A stretch of DNA of 64,000 bases from Streptomyces seoulensis. Its GTDB lineage: Bacteria > Actinomycetota > Actinomycetes > Streptomycetales > Streptomycetaceae. Shown piece after piece: positions 47,709 through 57,026 of the stretch. Made by a program: the position numbers and the translations under genes. The stretch spans positions 657,001-721,000 of the forward strand of contig NZ_AP025667.1 of the NCBI RefSeq assembly GCF_022846655.1. The letters are read 5' to 3'. Below the pieces are notes generated by a model. That model was not told the DNA's origin and did no database searches. It worked only from the letters and a program-made list of their open reading frames with translations. Numbering within the stretch: position 1 is the stretch's first letter; each line of letters opens with the position of its first letter.

Positions 47709-48094
47709 CCCAGCACCAGCCGGTCGGCCATCTCGCCGAGCCTGATCCGGGCGAGCGCGAGATTGCCCTCCGCGCGGCCGACCCACAGATGGAGGAAGAC
47801 GCTGCTGTCGAAGGACGTGTCCACGAACCGCAGCAGGTGGTAGCTGTCGTGGTTGCTGACGATCACGTCCTCGACGGGTGGTCGCCCGTCCTCGTTCTCC
47901 CCGGCCGAGAAGGCGCCGTGCTCGGCGGCCAGCCGGGCCAGTTCCGCGGCTTCGGCCGCCGTCGTCTCGTGGTCACCGCCGGGGGCCTCGCCGACCGTGC
48001 CGAGGGCCAGTCCGCTGGTCCAGTCCACCAGCGCGGCCCCCCGTGCGCCGGGCAACCGCATGGCTTCCAGTAAGCATTCGTCGATTCCGGGCAC
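47705..48094 (-). CDS. Roadblock/LC7 domain protein with a UUA codon (bldA-dependent)
   Basis: A 129-residue roadblock/LC7 protein, first in its operon (ARGAALVDWTSGLALGTVGE ... VEDVIVSNHDSYHLLRFVDT ... SSVFLHLWVGRAEGNLALARIRL). GTG at 48094 is fixed by GAGGGGAG 6 nt upstream. Codon 8 is TTA (48073-48071), the rarest codon in Streptomyces, so translation needs the bldA tRNA. Its stop overlaps the next start. It is the only TTA codon I found in the window's genes, by eye. Confidence 0.85.
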   Translation of the reverse strand: MPGIDECLLEAMRLPGARGAALVDWTSGLALGTVGEAPGGDHETTAAEAAELARLAAEHGAFSAGENEDGRPPVEDVIVSNHDSYHLLRFVDTSFDSSVFLHLWVGRAEGNLALARIRLGEMADRLVLG

Positions 48095-48275
48095 CGTGGG
48101 CTCCCCTCCCCGCCTGGGACTCCGGCTCAGTGACACCGACACTACGCAACGTGTGCGTGACGGGTGATGGCTTTGGCATTTTCCGTTGGAACGTGCGCCC
48201 GGCGTACTAGTGTGGGCCGATTGGCGTGCGTTGCGCGGAAGTCGGTCCCTTTGTCCGCCGGGCGGTGTCCCCGCG

Positions 48276-49679
48276 TCAACGGCTCCCGGTCGCGCCCAGG
48301 GTGGTGAGCGCGTCGGTGTGCGCCCCTCCGGACTCGGCCACGATCTCCGCCACCGTCTGCGGCGGGCGCACGGTCGCGAAGTCCACGCCCCCGGCACCGT
48401 CCGGCACGAAGCCGTAGACGCCGGGCCGGGCGAGGGAGTTGTAGGAGTAGTGGTGGGCGAAGAAGTAGGCGCCGGTGTCCAGTACGGCCGCCAGGTCGCC
48501 CTGCTCCAGCGCGGGCAGCGCGCGGCCCTCGGCGATCAGGTCGCCGGAGAAGCAGGCCGGTCCCGCCACGTCCTGCACCACGTCCGGCCCGGACTTCGGG
48601 CGCCCCTCGGCGTCGTACGCGGCGACCCGCAGCGGCCACAGCTCGGGCGCGTACACCGTCCGCGCGGCCACCTGCACGCCCGCGTGGGTCACCGCGATCC
48701 GCCGGCCGCCCGCGCTCTTGGCGTACTCCACCCGCGTCAGCACCGTGCCGTGCTTGGCCAGCAGCGACCGCCCGAACTCGGTGACCAGCCCGTACCGCCC
48801 GTCGAACAGCCCGGGGATCTCGTCCGCCAGCAGCCGCGCGTAGCGCGCGTACGTCGGCGCGGTCGCCTCGGCCGTGAAGTCGACCGGCAGACCGCCGCCG
48901 ATGTCCAGGGTGTCGATCTGGCGCCGTCCGGCCCGCTCGTTGACCTCCTCGGCCAGGGCGTACGCCTTCGCCACCCCGCGCGCCATCAGCGGCAGCGGGA
49001 TGCCCTGCGAGCCGGTGTGCGCGTGCAGCCGGGTCAGCCACGGCCTGTCCAGGTACGCGCGCACCACCCACTCCCTGGCCCCCTCGTCCAGCAGCGCCAC
49101 CCCGAACTTGGAGGTCCGCGTCGCCGTGGAGGTCGACCCGATGGACCCGCCGCCCACCTGGGGGTTCACCCGGATGCCGAGCGGGGAGCGGGTGGGCGCG
49201 GCGGCGACCAGCGCGTCGATGCGGGCCAGCTCCTGCGGGTTGTCCGCGTTGACGGCGACCCCCAGCGCCAGCGCCTCGCGCAGCTCCTCGGCCGTCTTGG
49301 CGGGGGAGTCCAGCACCGTCCGCTCGGCCGGCACCCCGGCGGCGCGGACGAGGGCCAGCTCGCCGGGGCTCGCCGCCTCGGCGCCCAGGCCCGCCGCGTG
49401 CAGCAGGCTCAGTACGGGCACCAGCGGGGCCGCCTTCACCGCGAACGCGTGCAGCACCGGGGTGCCGGGCGCCACCACCGCGTCGAACGCGGCGCGCAGG
49501 GCCGCCGCCGACTCCTGGATGCCGGTCACGTCCAGCAGCGCCACCAGCGGCGCGTCCGGGCCGAGCAGCCCGCCGGTCACCGCGCCCCGCACGGCGGCGT
49601 CCCGCCGGGCGACCCGCGCGGCCGCCTCCCGCGCGGCGGTGCCGTCGGTGTGGTCCTGCTCCACGGTCTCCTGTGCCAC
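48276..49679 (-). CDS. PLP-dependent Orn/Dap/Arg-type decarboxylase (alanine-racemase fold)
   Basis: A 467-residue fold-type III PLP enzyme. The PLP lysine is in HAFAVKAAP, HTGSQG binds the cofactor, and IDTLDIGGGLPV is the glycine loop; the C-terminal sheet domain has CFSGDLIAEGRALP and DTGAYFFAHHYSYNSL, where the usual second-subunit Cys is present. Closest to diaminopimelate/ornithine decarboxylases, but DapA-pathway context is absent, so the substrate is open. GTG 49679 has GAGGG 6 nt upstream. Divergent from hutU. Confidence 0.82.
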   Translation of the reverse strand: MAQETVEQDHTDGTAAREAAARVARRDAAVRGAVTGGLLGPDAPLVALLDVTGIQESAAALRAAFDAVVAPGTPVLHAFAVKAAPLVPVLSLLHAAGLGAEAASPGELALVRAAGVPAERTVLDSPAKTAEELREALALGVAVNADNPQELARIDALVAAAPTRSPLGIRVNPQVGGGSIGSTSTATRTSKFGVALLDEGAREWVVRAYLDRPWLTRLHAHTGSQGIPLPLMARGVAKAYALAEEVNERAGRRQIDTLDIGGGLPVDFTAEATAPTYARYARLLADEIPGLFDGRYGLVTEFGRSLLAKHGTVLTRVEYAKSAGGRRIAVTHAGVQVAARTVYAPELWPLRVAAYDAEGRPKSGPDVVQDVAGPACFSGDLIAEGRALPALEQGDLAAVLDTGAYFFAHHYSYNSLARPGVYGFVPDGAGGVDFATVRPPQTVAEIVAESGGAHTDALTTLGATGSR

Positions 49680-49765
49680 GGTGTGCCCTCGTCCCTGTCG
49701 CTCGCCCCCGTTCACTGGTTCCAGCCAAACATTCCCGACGCGCGGGCGATGGCACCTGGAACCTA

Positions 49766-49802
49766 TTGACTAGCTCTATTCACGACTGGACTATGTGAAT
49801 AG
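49766..49802 (+). promoter_or_regulatory. hut promoter with overlapping perfect inverted repeat
   Basis: TTGACT (49766-49771), a 17-bp spacer and GACTAT (49789-49794) make a strong vegetative-type promoter. CTATTCAC (49776-49783) and GTGAATAG (49795-49802) are perfect 8-bp arms 11 bp apart that bracket the -10, a classic repressor placement. GGAGGAG precedes the hutU ATG 24 nt on. Confidence 0.7.
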
Positions 49803-49826
49803 CCATAGCAACAGGAGGAGCACACG

Positions 49827-51491
49827 ATGCCGGGACCCCGCCCCGTACGAGCACCGCGCGGCACGGAACTGAGCGCCCTGGGCTGGCAGCAGGAAGCCGC
49901 CCTCCGGATGCTGCAGAACAACCTCGACCCCGAGGTCGCCGAGCACCCCGACAAGCTCGTCGTCTACGGCGGCACCGGCAAGGCCGCCCGCGACTGGCGC
50001 TCCTTCGACGCGATGGTGCGCACGCTCAGGACGCTGAAGCAGGACGAGACCATGCTCGTCCAGTCCGGCCGCCCGGTCGGCGTCATGCAGACCCACGAGT
50101 GGGCCCCGCGCGTCCTGATCGCCAACTCCAACCTGGTCGGCGACTGGGCCAACTGGGAGGAGTTCCGCCGTCTGGAGGCCCTCGGTCTCACCATGTACGG
50201 CCAGATGACCGCCGGCTCCTGGATCTACATCGGCACCCAGGGCATCCTCCAGGGCACCTACGAGACGTTCGCCGCCGTCGCCGCGAAGAAGTTCGGCGGC
50301 ACCCTGGCCGGCACCATCACGCTCACCGCCGGGCTCGGCGGCATGGGCGGCGCCCAGCCGCTCGCCGTCACCATGAACGACGGCGTGGCCATCTGCATCG
50401 ACGTCGACCCGCGCGCCATCGAGCGCCGCATCGAGCACAAGTTCCTCGATGTGAAGGCCGACAGCCTGGAGCACGCCCTCCAGCTCGCCACCGAGGCCCG
50501 CGACGCCCGACGCCCGCTCTCCATCGGCGTCCTCGGCAACGCGGCCGAACTGGTCCCGCAGCTCCTCGCCATGAGCGCCCCCATCGACATCGTCACCGAC
50601 CAGACCTCCGCGCACGACCCGCTGGCCTACCTCCCGGTCGGTGTCGACTTCGAGGACATGGCCGACGCCGCCGCGAAGGACCCCGCCGGGTTCACCACCC
50701 GCGCCCGCGAGTCCATGGCCCGGCACGTCGAGGCGATGGTCGGCTTCATGGACGCGGGCGCCGAGGTCTTCGACTACGGCAACTCCATCCGCGGCGAGGC
50801 CCAGCTCGCGGGCTACGAGCGGGCGTTCGCCTTCCCCGGCTTCGTCCCCGCCTACATCCGGCCCCTCTTCTGCGAGGGCAAGGGCCCCTTCCGCTGGGCC
50901 GCGCTCTCCGGCGACCCGGCCGACATCGCCCGCACCGACAAGGCGATGCTGGAGCTGTTCCCCGAGAACGAGTCCCTCGCCCGCTGGATCAGGATGGCCG
51001 GCGAGCGGGTCCACTTCCAGGGGCTGCCGGCCCGGATCTGCTGGCTCGGGTACGGGGAGCGGGACAAGGCGGGCGAGCGGTTCAACGACATGGTGGCGAG
51101 CGGTGAGCTGGCCGCCCCGCTGGCCATCGGCCGGGACCACCTCGACTGCGGCTCCGTCGCCTCGCCCTACCGGGAGACCGAGGCGATGCTGGACGGCTCC
51201 GACGCGATCGCCGACTGGCCGCTGCTGAACGCCATGGTCAACGTGGCTTCCGGGGCGTCCTGGGTCTCCATCCACCATGGAGGCGGGGTGGGGATGGGCC
51301 GGTCCATCCACGCGGGGCAGGTCACCGTGGCCGACGGTACGAAGCTGGCCGGGGAGAAGATCCGGCGGGTGCTGACCAACGACCCCGGCATGGGTGTCAT
51401 CCGGCACGTGGACGCCGGGTACGACATCGCGGAGTCCGTCGCCGAGGACCGGGACGTCCGGGTGCCCATGCGTGAGGGTGAGGGGGAGTGA
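49827..51491 (+). CDS. hutU: Urocanate hydratase
   Basis: Second step of histidine breakdown: urocanate plus water to imidazolone-propionate, using tightly bound NAD+ as electrophile. At 554 residues it is the usual length. The NAD-binding [30 protein letters not shown], and [28 protein letters not shown] blocks are present, as is [18 protein letters not shown] precedes the ATG. It heads an operon with overlapping genes; histidine ammonia-lyase is not in the window. Confidence 0.97.
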   Translation: MPGPRPVRAPRGTELSALGWQQEAALRMLQNNLDPEVAEHPDKLVVYGGTGKAARDWRSFDAMVRTLRTLKQDETMLVQSGRPVGVMQTHEWAPRVLIANSNLVGDWANWEEFRRLEALGLTMYGQMTAGSWIYIGTQGILQGTYETFAAVAAKKFGGTLAGTITLTAGLGGMGGAQPLAVTMNDGVAICIDVDPRAIERRIEHKFLDVKADSLEHALQLATEARDARRPLSIGVLGNAAELVPQLLAMSAPIDIVTDQTSAHDPLAYLPVGVDFEDMADAAAKDPAGFTTRARESMARHVEAMVGFMDAGAEVFDYGNSIRGEAQLAGYERAFAFPGFVPAYIRPLFCEGKGPFRWAALSGDPADIARTDKAMLELFPENESLARWIRMAGERVHFQGLPARICWLGYGERDKAGERFNDMVASGELAAPLAIGRDHLDCGSVASPYRETEAMLDGSDAIADWPLLNAMVNVASGASWVSIHHGGGVGMGRSIHAGQVTVADGTKLAGEKIRRVLTNDPGMGVIRHVDAGYDIAESVAEDRDVRVPMREGEGE

Positions 51492-52711
51492 CCTCCTCCT
51501 TCCAGGAGATGTGGGCCGAGCTGTCGCCCGTCGGGCGCAGCCCCGCCTCCGGCGGCTACCGCCGCTACGCCTGGACCGGGGCCGACGCCGAGTGCCGGGA
51601 CTGGTTCCGGGGGCAGGCCGAGGCCCGCGGACTGGTCTACGAGGTCGACCGGAACGGGAACCAGTGGGCCTGGCTCGGGGACCCCGCCGACGGGGACGCC
51701 GTCGTCACCGGGTCGCACCTCGACTCCGTGCCCGACGGCGGTGCCTTCGACGGCCCCCTGGGGGTCGTCTCCGCCTTCGCCGCGCTGGACGAACTCCGGC
51801 TCAGGGGAGTCCCGTCCGGCCGCCCCCTCGGCATCGTCAACTTCGGTGACGAGGAGGGCGCCCGCTTCGGGCTCGCCTGCGTCGGCTCCCGGCTCGCCGC
51901 CGGACAGCTCACCGTGGAGCAGGCCCACCTCCTCACCGACGGGGACGGGATCACCCTGCCCGAGGCGATGGAGGCCGCCGGGTACGACCCCGACGCCATC
52001 GGCGCCGACCCCGGACGCCTCTCCCGCATCGGCGCCTTCGTGGAGCTGCACGTGGAGCAGGGCCGCGCGCTGGACCTCTCCGGAGACCAGGTCGGCATCG
52101 CCAGCTCCATCTGGCCGCACGGGCGTTGGCGGTTCGACTTCCGCGGCGAGGCCAACCACGCGGGCACCACCCGGCTCGCGGACCGGCGTGACCCGATGCC
52201 GGCGTATGCCGAGACCGTGCTGGCCGCCCGCCGGGAGGCCGAACTCGCCGGTGCCGTGGCCACCTTCGGCAAGATCTCCGTGGAACCCAACGGGGTCAAC
52301 GCCATCCCCTCCCTGGTGCGCGGCTGGCTGGACTCCCGCGCCTCCGGCCAGGAGGCACTGGACACGGTTCTCGACGGCATCACGCGTGCCGCCCGGGAGT
52401 ACGCGGACGCCCACGGCATCGACCTGGACGTGGTCCGGGAGTCCTTCACCCCGGTCGTGGAGTTCGACCACGCCCTGCGCGACGAGCTGGGCCGCGTCCT
52501 GGGCCGGGACGCCGGACTGAAGGTGCCCGTGCTGGGCACCGGCGCCGGGCACGACGCCGGGATTCTGTCGGGGAGCGTGCCGACCGCCATGCTGTTCGTG
52601 CGCAACCCCACCGGTGTCTCGCACTCCCCGGCCGAGTCCGCGACCGAGGACGACTGCGTGGCCGGGGTGCGCGCCCTCGCCGACGTACTGGAAGGACTGA
52701 CCCGCAGGTGA
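51488..52711 (+). CDS. M20-family amidohydrolase (allantoate/N-carbamoyl amidohydrolase type)
   Basis: A 407-residue zinc amidohydrolase. Motifs: [18 protein letters not shown] (metal ligands), [31 protein letters not shown] and C-terminal GTGAGHDAG ... GVSHSPAE. Family members hydrolyse allantoate or N-carbamoyl amino acids. Inside the hut operon, overlapping hutU and hutF by 4 bp each, it occupies the slot for N-formylglutamate deformylase (HutG), so that activity is a reasonable inference. GTG start. Confidence 0.88.
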   Translation: MTSSFQEMWAELSPVGRSPASGGYRRYAWTGADAECRDWFRGQAEARGLVYEVDRNGNQWAWLGDPADGDAVVTGSHLDSVPDGGAFDGPLGVVSAFAALDELRLRGVPSGRPLGIVNFGDEEGARFGLACVGSRLAAGQLTVEQAHLLTDGDGITLPEAMEAAGYDPDAIGADPGRLSRIGAFVELHVEQGRALDLSGDQVGIASSIWPHGRWRFDFRGEANHAGTTRLADRRDPMPAYAETVLAARREAELAGAVATFGKISVEPNGVNAIPSLVRGWLDSRASGQEALDTVLDGITRAAREYADAHGIDLDVVRESFTPVVEFDHALRDELGRVLGRDAGLKVPVLGTGAGHDAGILSGSVPTAMLFVRNPTGVSHSPAESATEDDCVAGVRALADVLEGLTRR

Positions 52712-54045
52712 CCCAGGGAACCTACTGGTTGGAACACGCCTGGCTCGGCGCGAACGTCGAGCCAGGCGTGCTCGTCGAGGTCGCGGGCGGCCGCATCACC
52801 GCCGTCCGCACCGGCACCCCCGCCCCGCCGCCCGGCGCCGAGATCCTGCGCGGCCTCACCCTGCCGGGCCTCGCCAACGCCCACAGCCATGCCTTCCACC
52901 GGGCCCTGCGCGGCACGGTCCAGGTCGGCTCCGGGACCTTCTGGACCTGGCGCGAGGTCATGTACTCCGTGGCCGACCGGCTGACCCCGGAGACCTACCA
53001 CGCCCTCGCCCGCGCGGTGTACGCCGAGATGGCCCTCGCCGGGATCACCTGCGTAGGAGAGTTCCACTACCTCCACCACGCCCCCGGCGGCACCCGCTAC
53101 GCCGATCCCAACGCCATGGGCGAGGCCCTGATCGCGGCCGCCGCCGAGGCCGGCATCCGCATCACCCTCCTCGACACCGCCTACCTCTCCGCCGGATTCG
53201 GGGAGCCTCCCAGCGCCCATCAGCTCCGCTTCTCCGACGGCACCGCGGACGCCTGGGCCGAACGCTGTTCAGTTCTCAAGGAACAGGACCACGCGCGGAT
53301 CGGCGCGGCCGTCCACTCCGTACGGGCCGTCCCCGCCGCCCAGTTGGCGACCGTCGCGGGCTGGGCCCAGGAGCGGCGGGCCCCGCTGCACGTCCACCTC
53401 TCCGAGCAGACCGCCGAGAACGACGCCTGCCTCGCCGCGCACGGCGTCACCCCGGCCCGGCTGCTCGCCGACCACGGCGTGCTCGGACCGCGCACCACCG
53501 GGGTGCACAACACCCACCTCACCGGCGAGGACATCGCCCTGCTCGGCGGCTCGGGCACCGGCACCTGCATGTGCCCCACCACCGAACGCGACCTGGCCGA
53601 CGGCATCGGCCCCGCCGTCAACCTCCAGAGCGCGGGCTCCCCGCTCTCCCTCGGCTCCGACAGCCACGCCGTCATCGACCTGCTCGAAGAGGCGCGCGCG
53701 ATGGAGCTGGACGAGCGGCTGCGCACCCGCACACGGGGGCACTGGACGGCCGCCGCGCTGCTGCGCGCCGCCACCGAGGACGGGCACGCCGCGCTCGGCT
53801 GGCAGGAGGCGGGCGCCATCGAGCCCGGACGCCTGGCCGACCTCACCACCATCGCGCTGGACTCGGTCAGGACGGCCGGGCCGCCGCCCCGGCTCGGCGC
53901 CGAGACGGCGGTATTCGCGGCGAGCGCGGCGGACGTCCGGCACACGGTCGTGGGCGGCCGCCAGGTCGTACGGGACGGGGCGCACACGCTCGTGCCCGAC
54001 GTGCCGTCGGCCCTGGCCCACGCGATCGGCGCCCTGCGCGACTGA
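52708..54045 (+). CDS. hutF: Formimidoylglutamate deiminase
   Basis: Converts N-formimino-glutamate to N-formyl-glutamate and ammonia. The 445-residue amidohydrolase has metal ligands in [12 protein letters not shown] and HVHLSEQT, the family-specific [24 protein letters not shown], and [23 protein letters not shown]. The GTG start overlaps the upstream stop (GTGA). It marks the five-step hut route, via formylglutamate, used by Streptomyces and Pseudomonas. Confidence 0.94.
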   Translation: MTQGTYWLEHAWLGANVEPGVLVEVAGGRITAVRTGTPAPPPGAEILRGLTLPGLANAHSHAFHRALRGTVQVGSGTFWTWREVMYSVADRLTPETYHALARAVYAEMALAGITCVGEFHYLHHAPGGTRYADPNAMGEALIAAAAEAGIRITLLDTAYLSAGFGEPPSAHQLRFSDGTADAWAERCSVLKEQDHARIGAAVHSVRAVPAAQLATVAGWAQERRAPLHVHLSEQTAENDACLAAHGVTPARLLADHGVLGPRTTGVHNTHLTGEDIALLGGSGTGTCMCPTTERDLADGIGPAVNLQSAGSPLSLGSDSHAVIDLLEEARAMELDERLRTRTRGHWTAAALLRAATEDGHAALGWQEAGAIEPGRLADLTTIALDSVRTAGPPPRLGAETAVFAASAADVRHTVVGGRQVVRDGAHTLVPDVPSALAHAIGALRD

Positions 54046-54080
54046 CCCCCACCGGCACCCCTGAGGACACCGAGAACACC

Positions 54081-55256
54081 ATGAGCAGCAGCACCGTCAT
54101 CACCAACATCGCCACGCTGGTCACCAACGACCCCTCCCTCGGTGACGCTTCCCCTCTCGGGCTGATCCAGGACGCGGCCCTGGTCATCGACGGCGAACGC
54201 GTCGTGTGGGCCGGTGAGTCAAGGAAAGCACCCGCCACCGACAATCGCATCGACGCCGGTGGAAAAGCGGTCATGCCGGGCTTCGTGGACTCCCACTCGC
54301 ACCTGGTCTTCGCGGGCGACCGCACGGCCGAGTTCAACGCCCGCATGTCCGGCCGCGCCTACAGCGCGGGCGGCATCCGCACCACGGTCGCCGCCACCCG
54401 CGCCGCCTCCGACGCGGAGCTGGAGGCGGGCCTCGCGCGCCATCTGGCCGAGGCGCTGCGCCAGGGCACCACCATGATGGAGACCAAGTCCGGCTACGGA
54501 CTCACCGTCGAGGACGAGTCCCGCGCCCTGCGCATCGCCGCCGCCCACACCGACGAGGTGACCTACCTCGGCGCGCACATCGTCGCCCCCGAACTCGCCG
54601 GGGACCCGGCCGCGTACGTCGCCCTGGTGACCGGCGAGATGCTGGACGCCTGCGCCCCGCACGCCCGTTGGATCGACGTGTTCTGCGAGAAGGGCGCCTT
54701 CGACGGCGACCAGGCCCGCGCGATCCTCACCGCCGGCCGCGCCAGGGGCCTGCACCCCCGCGTCCACGCCAACCAGCTCTCGTACGGCCCCGGCGTCCAG
54801 TTGGCCGTGGAACTGGACGCGGCCAGCGCCGACCACTGCACCCACCTCACGGACGCCGACGTGGACGCGCTGGCCAACAGCGGCACGGTCGCCACGCTGC
54901 TGCCCGGCGCCGAGTTCTCCACCCGCGCCGAGTGGCCGGACGCGCGCCGGCTGCTGGACGCGGGGGCCACGGTGGCGCTGTCCACGGACTGCAACCCCGG
55001 CTCGTCGTACACCTCGTCCGTGCCGTTCTGCATCGCGCTGGCGGTGCGGGACATGGGGATGACCCCGGACGAGGCCGTGTGGGCCGCCACGGCGGGCGGG
55101 GCGGCCGCGCTGCGCCGCACCGACGTGGGGCGGCTGGCGCCCGGCAGCCGGGCCGACCTGGTGCTGCTGGACGCTCCGAGCCATGTCCACCTGGCCTACC
55201 GGCCCGGCGTCCCGCTGGTCGAAGGGGTGTGGCGGCGCGGCGTCCGGGTGGTCTGA
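54081..55256 (+). CDS. hutI: Imidazolonepropionase
   Basis: Hydrolyses 4-imidazolone-5-propionate to formimino-glutamate. The 391-residue amidohydrolase shows [12 protein letters not shown], the [13 protein letters not shown] loop, [36 protein letters not shown] and the [23 protein letters not shown] block. ATG 54081 follows 35 bp after hutF. It is the last gene of the hut unit; the sigma-lectin gene is convergent 24 bp downstream. Confidence 0.96.
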   Translation: MSSSTVITNIATLVTNDPSLGDASPLGLIQDAALVIDGERVVWAGESRKAPATDNRIDAGGKAVMPGFVDSHSHLVFAGDRTAEFNARMSGRAYSAGGIRTTVAATRAASDAELEAGLARHLAEALRQGTTMMETKSGYGLTVEDESRALRIAAAHTDEVTYLGAHIVAPELAGDPAAYVALVTGEMLDACAPHARWIDVFCEKGAFDGDQARAILTAGRARGLHPRVHANQLSYGPGVQLAVELDAASADHCTHLTDADVDALANSGTVATLLPGAEFSTRAEWPDARRLLDAGATVALSTDCNPGSSYTSSVPFCIALAVRDMGMTPDEAVWAATAGGAAALRRTDVGRLAPGSRADLVLLDAPSHVHLAYRPGVPLVEGVWRRGVRVV

Positions 55257-55280
55257 CCCGGCCCGCCGGCCCCCTCCTCG

Positions 55281-56807
55281 TCAGCGGGCCCCCGCCCGCC
55301 ACCGCTGCTCCCGGCCGCCGTTCAGCGGCCGCAGCTCCACCCCGCCACCGCCGTCGGGTACCACGGCCGTCTCGATGGCGATCTCCGGCCGGACGGTGCC
55401 GTCGGGGTCGACCGTGAAGCGGAGGTTCTGCCCGTTGCGGCCGTGGACCGAGTCGCACGGCCAGATGCCCACGCCCCGGTCGGCCTCGCCTCGGCTGTCC
55501 AGGCAGAAGTCGGAGTCGGCTGCCGAGCGGACGACCTTCAAGCCGCTGTCGACGCTCCAGCGTTGGGTCGGGGAGGAGGTGCAGGGAGCGGTGATGACGT
55601 CGGTTCCCTTGTCGAAGTCGCCGTCGCGGACGTCCAGGCACGCCCCGGTGGCCAGGTTCACCACCTGGGCGTGGGCGGCACCCGGAGGTATGGGCGTGGG
55701 TGTGGGGGAAGGGCTGTGCTCGCGGCGGGTCGGTAAGGGTGCCGGGCGGTGTGAAGTCCTGTCCGGAACCGGGGACTTGGTCGTGCGGGAGGGGGTGGGG
55801 GAGACCGCGGGCGAGGGGGAGGACGTCGCCGTGACCGTCACCCGCGGGGGTGCGGGGGCCGCCACCGGCAGGCCGGGGGAGTCGTCCGGACGTACGAGCA
55901 GGAACACCACGAGCGAGACCAGCGCCACCCCCAGGGCCACCGAGGCCGGCAGATAGCGGCGCCGCGGCGGCCGGTTCCGGCGCGGTGCGGGCTCGTCGGG
56001 CGCCGGGGCCGGACCGTCTCGGTGGACGTACGCCGTGCCACCCCAGGGGAGCAGCCCCTCCACGAGGGTCTGCCGCGGGGCGTCCCGCAGCGCGCCCAGA
56101 TCCTCGAACGCGGCCGTGCAGCAGGTGCACCGGGCCTTGTGCGCGTCCAGGTCGACGCTGCGGCGGGGCCCCTTTGGCCGTACCGCCTCCTCGATCAGCC
56201 GGCGGAAGTCGGCGCAGCGCGGATCGTCGGACGCGGCCAGCCGGTGTCGCAGGCACGCCTGGGCCAGCGCCGTCACGGCTCGCGGGGTGCCGTGGGCGAC
56301 ATCCGCGGGACCGAGGCCGAGGTAGGCGGCGGTCCGGTCCTGGGCCTCCTCCTCCAGGACGCCGTACCAGAGCAGGCCCTGGTCGCGGGAGGCGAGCGAC
56401 TGGAACGCCGGGAGCAGGGGCGGCGTCGGACCGTCGGGCAGGCCGCCGGAGTTGAGCACCAGCAGCAGGCCGGGGTCCAGGCCCGCCGCCCGCTCGTCAC
56501 GGGCCCAGGACGCCGCGGCGCGACCCGCCAGGAGCAGCAGGTGGTGGCGCAGCGGCACGTTCGGCTCGATGCCGCGCGCCGTGTCGCGGACGGCCACGGT
56601 GAGGGCCTCCGCGGCCAGCCGCCGGGCGGCGGACTCGCCGGTGGTGCACAGGCGGGCGTAGGCGAGGACCGCCGGCTGGTGGCGGCGGCGCAACTCCTGC
56701 AGCGCCGGGTACGCCGTCGGGGTCGGGGTGCGCAGCAGCTCGGTGAGCCGCGTGTCCGGCGCCTCCTGGACATCCTCGTCCGGCTCGGCCGGGTCGCCCT
56801 GAGCCAT
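55281..56807 (-). CDS. Sigma-factor-like / zinc motif / membrane / ricin-B lectin fusion
   Basis: A 508-residue protein. Residues 20-195 look like a divergent ECF sigma factor (region-2-like YPALQELRRRHQPAVLAYARLC; region-4-like SLASRDQGLLWYGVLEEEAQDRTAAYLGLG). H223-x3-C227-x2-C230 is the HxxxCxxC of zinc anti-sigma factors. A membrane segment lies at about 285-306, then a Ser/Thr/Pro linker and a C-terminal ricin-type trefoil (NLATGACLDVRDG, PTQRWSVD), presumably outside. ATG 56807 has GGAGGG 5 nt upstream; ATG 56843 is possible. Confidence 0.72.
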   Translation of the reverse strand: MAQGDPAEPDEDVQEAPDTRLTELLRTPTPTAYPALQELRRRHQPAVLAYARLCTTGESAARRLAAEALTVAVRDTARGIEPNVPLRHHLLLLAGRAAASWARDERAAGLDPGLLLVLNSGGLPDGPTPPLLPAFQSLASRDQGLLWYGVLEEEAQDRTAAYLGLGPADVAHGTPRAVTALAQACLRHRLAASDDPRCADFRRLIEEAVRPKGPRRSVDLDAHKARCTCCTAAFEDLGALRDAPRQTLVEGLLPWGGTAYVHRDGPAPAPDEPAPRRNRPPRRRYLPASVALGVALVSLVVFLLVRPDDSPGLPVAAPAPPRVTVTATSSPSPAVSPTPSRTTKSPVPDRTSHRPAPLPTRREHSPSPTPTPIPPGAAHAQVVNLATGACLDVRDGDFDKGTDVITAPCTSSPTQRWSVDSGLKVVRSAADSDFCLDSRGEADRGVGIWPCDSVHGRNGQNLRFTVDPDGTVRPEIAIETAVVPDGGGGVELRPLNGGREQRWRAGAR

Positions 56808-57026
56808 GCGCGCGCCCTCCGTCACCACTGGGGGTTCTGACATACCAGTCAGTCGGGTGGCCCATGGTGCTGGAGGGGCGCGGTCCGGGAAAGGGGTTAC
56901 TTCAGGTAACCCGCATCGGTCCGCGCATCGGTTCGCGCATCGGCGGCACGGAAGAGGCGGCCCGGCACCGTCTGCCGAGCCGCCTCACGCGTGCGGGAGA
57001 GAACCGCCTTCCGGCGGTGCCCACCG

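Noticed and set aside
45960..48094. A classical conservon (cvn) operon
   Set aside because: There is no sensor ATPase, DUF742 protein or GTPase; only roadblock and DUF4388 genes.
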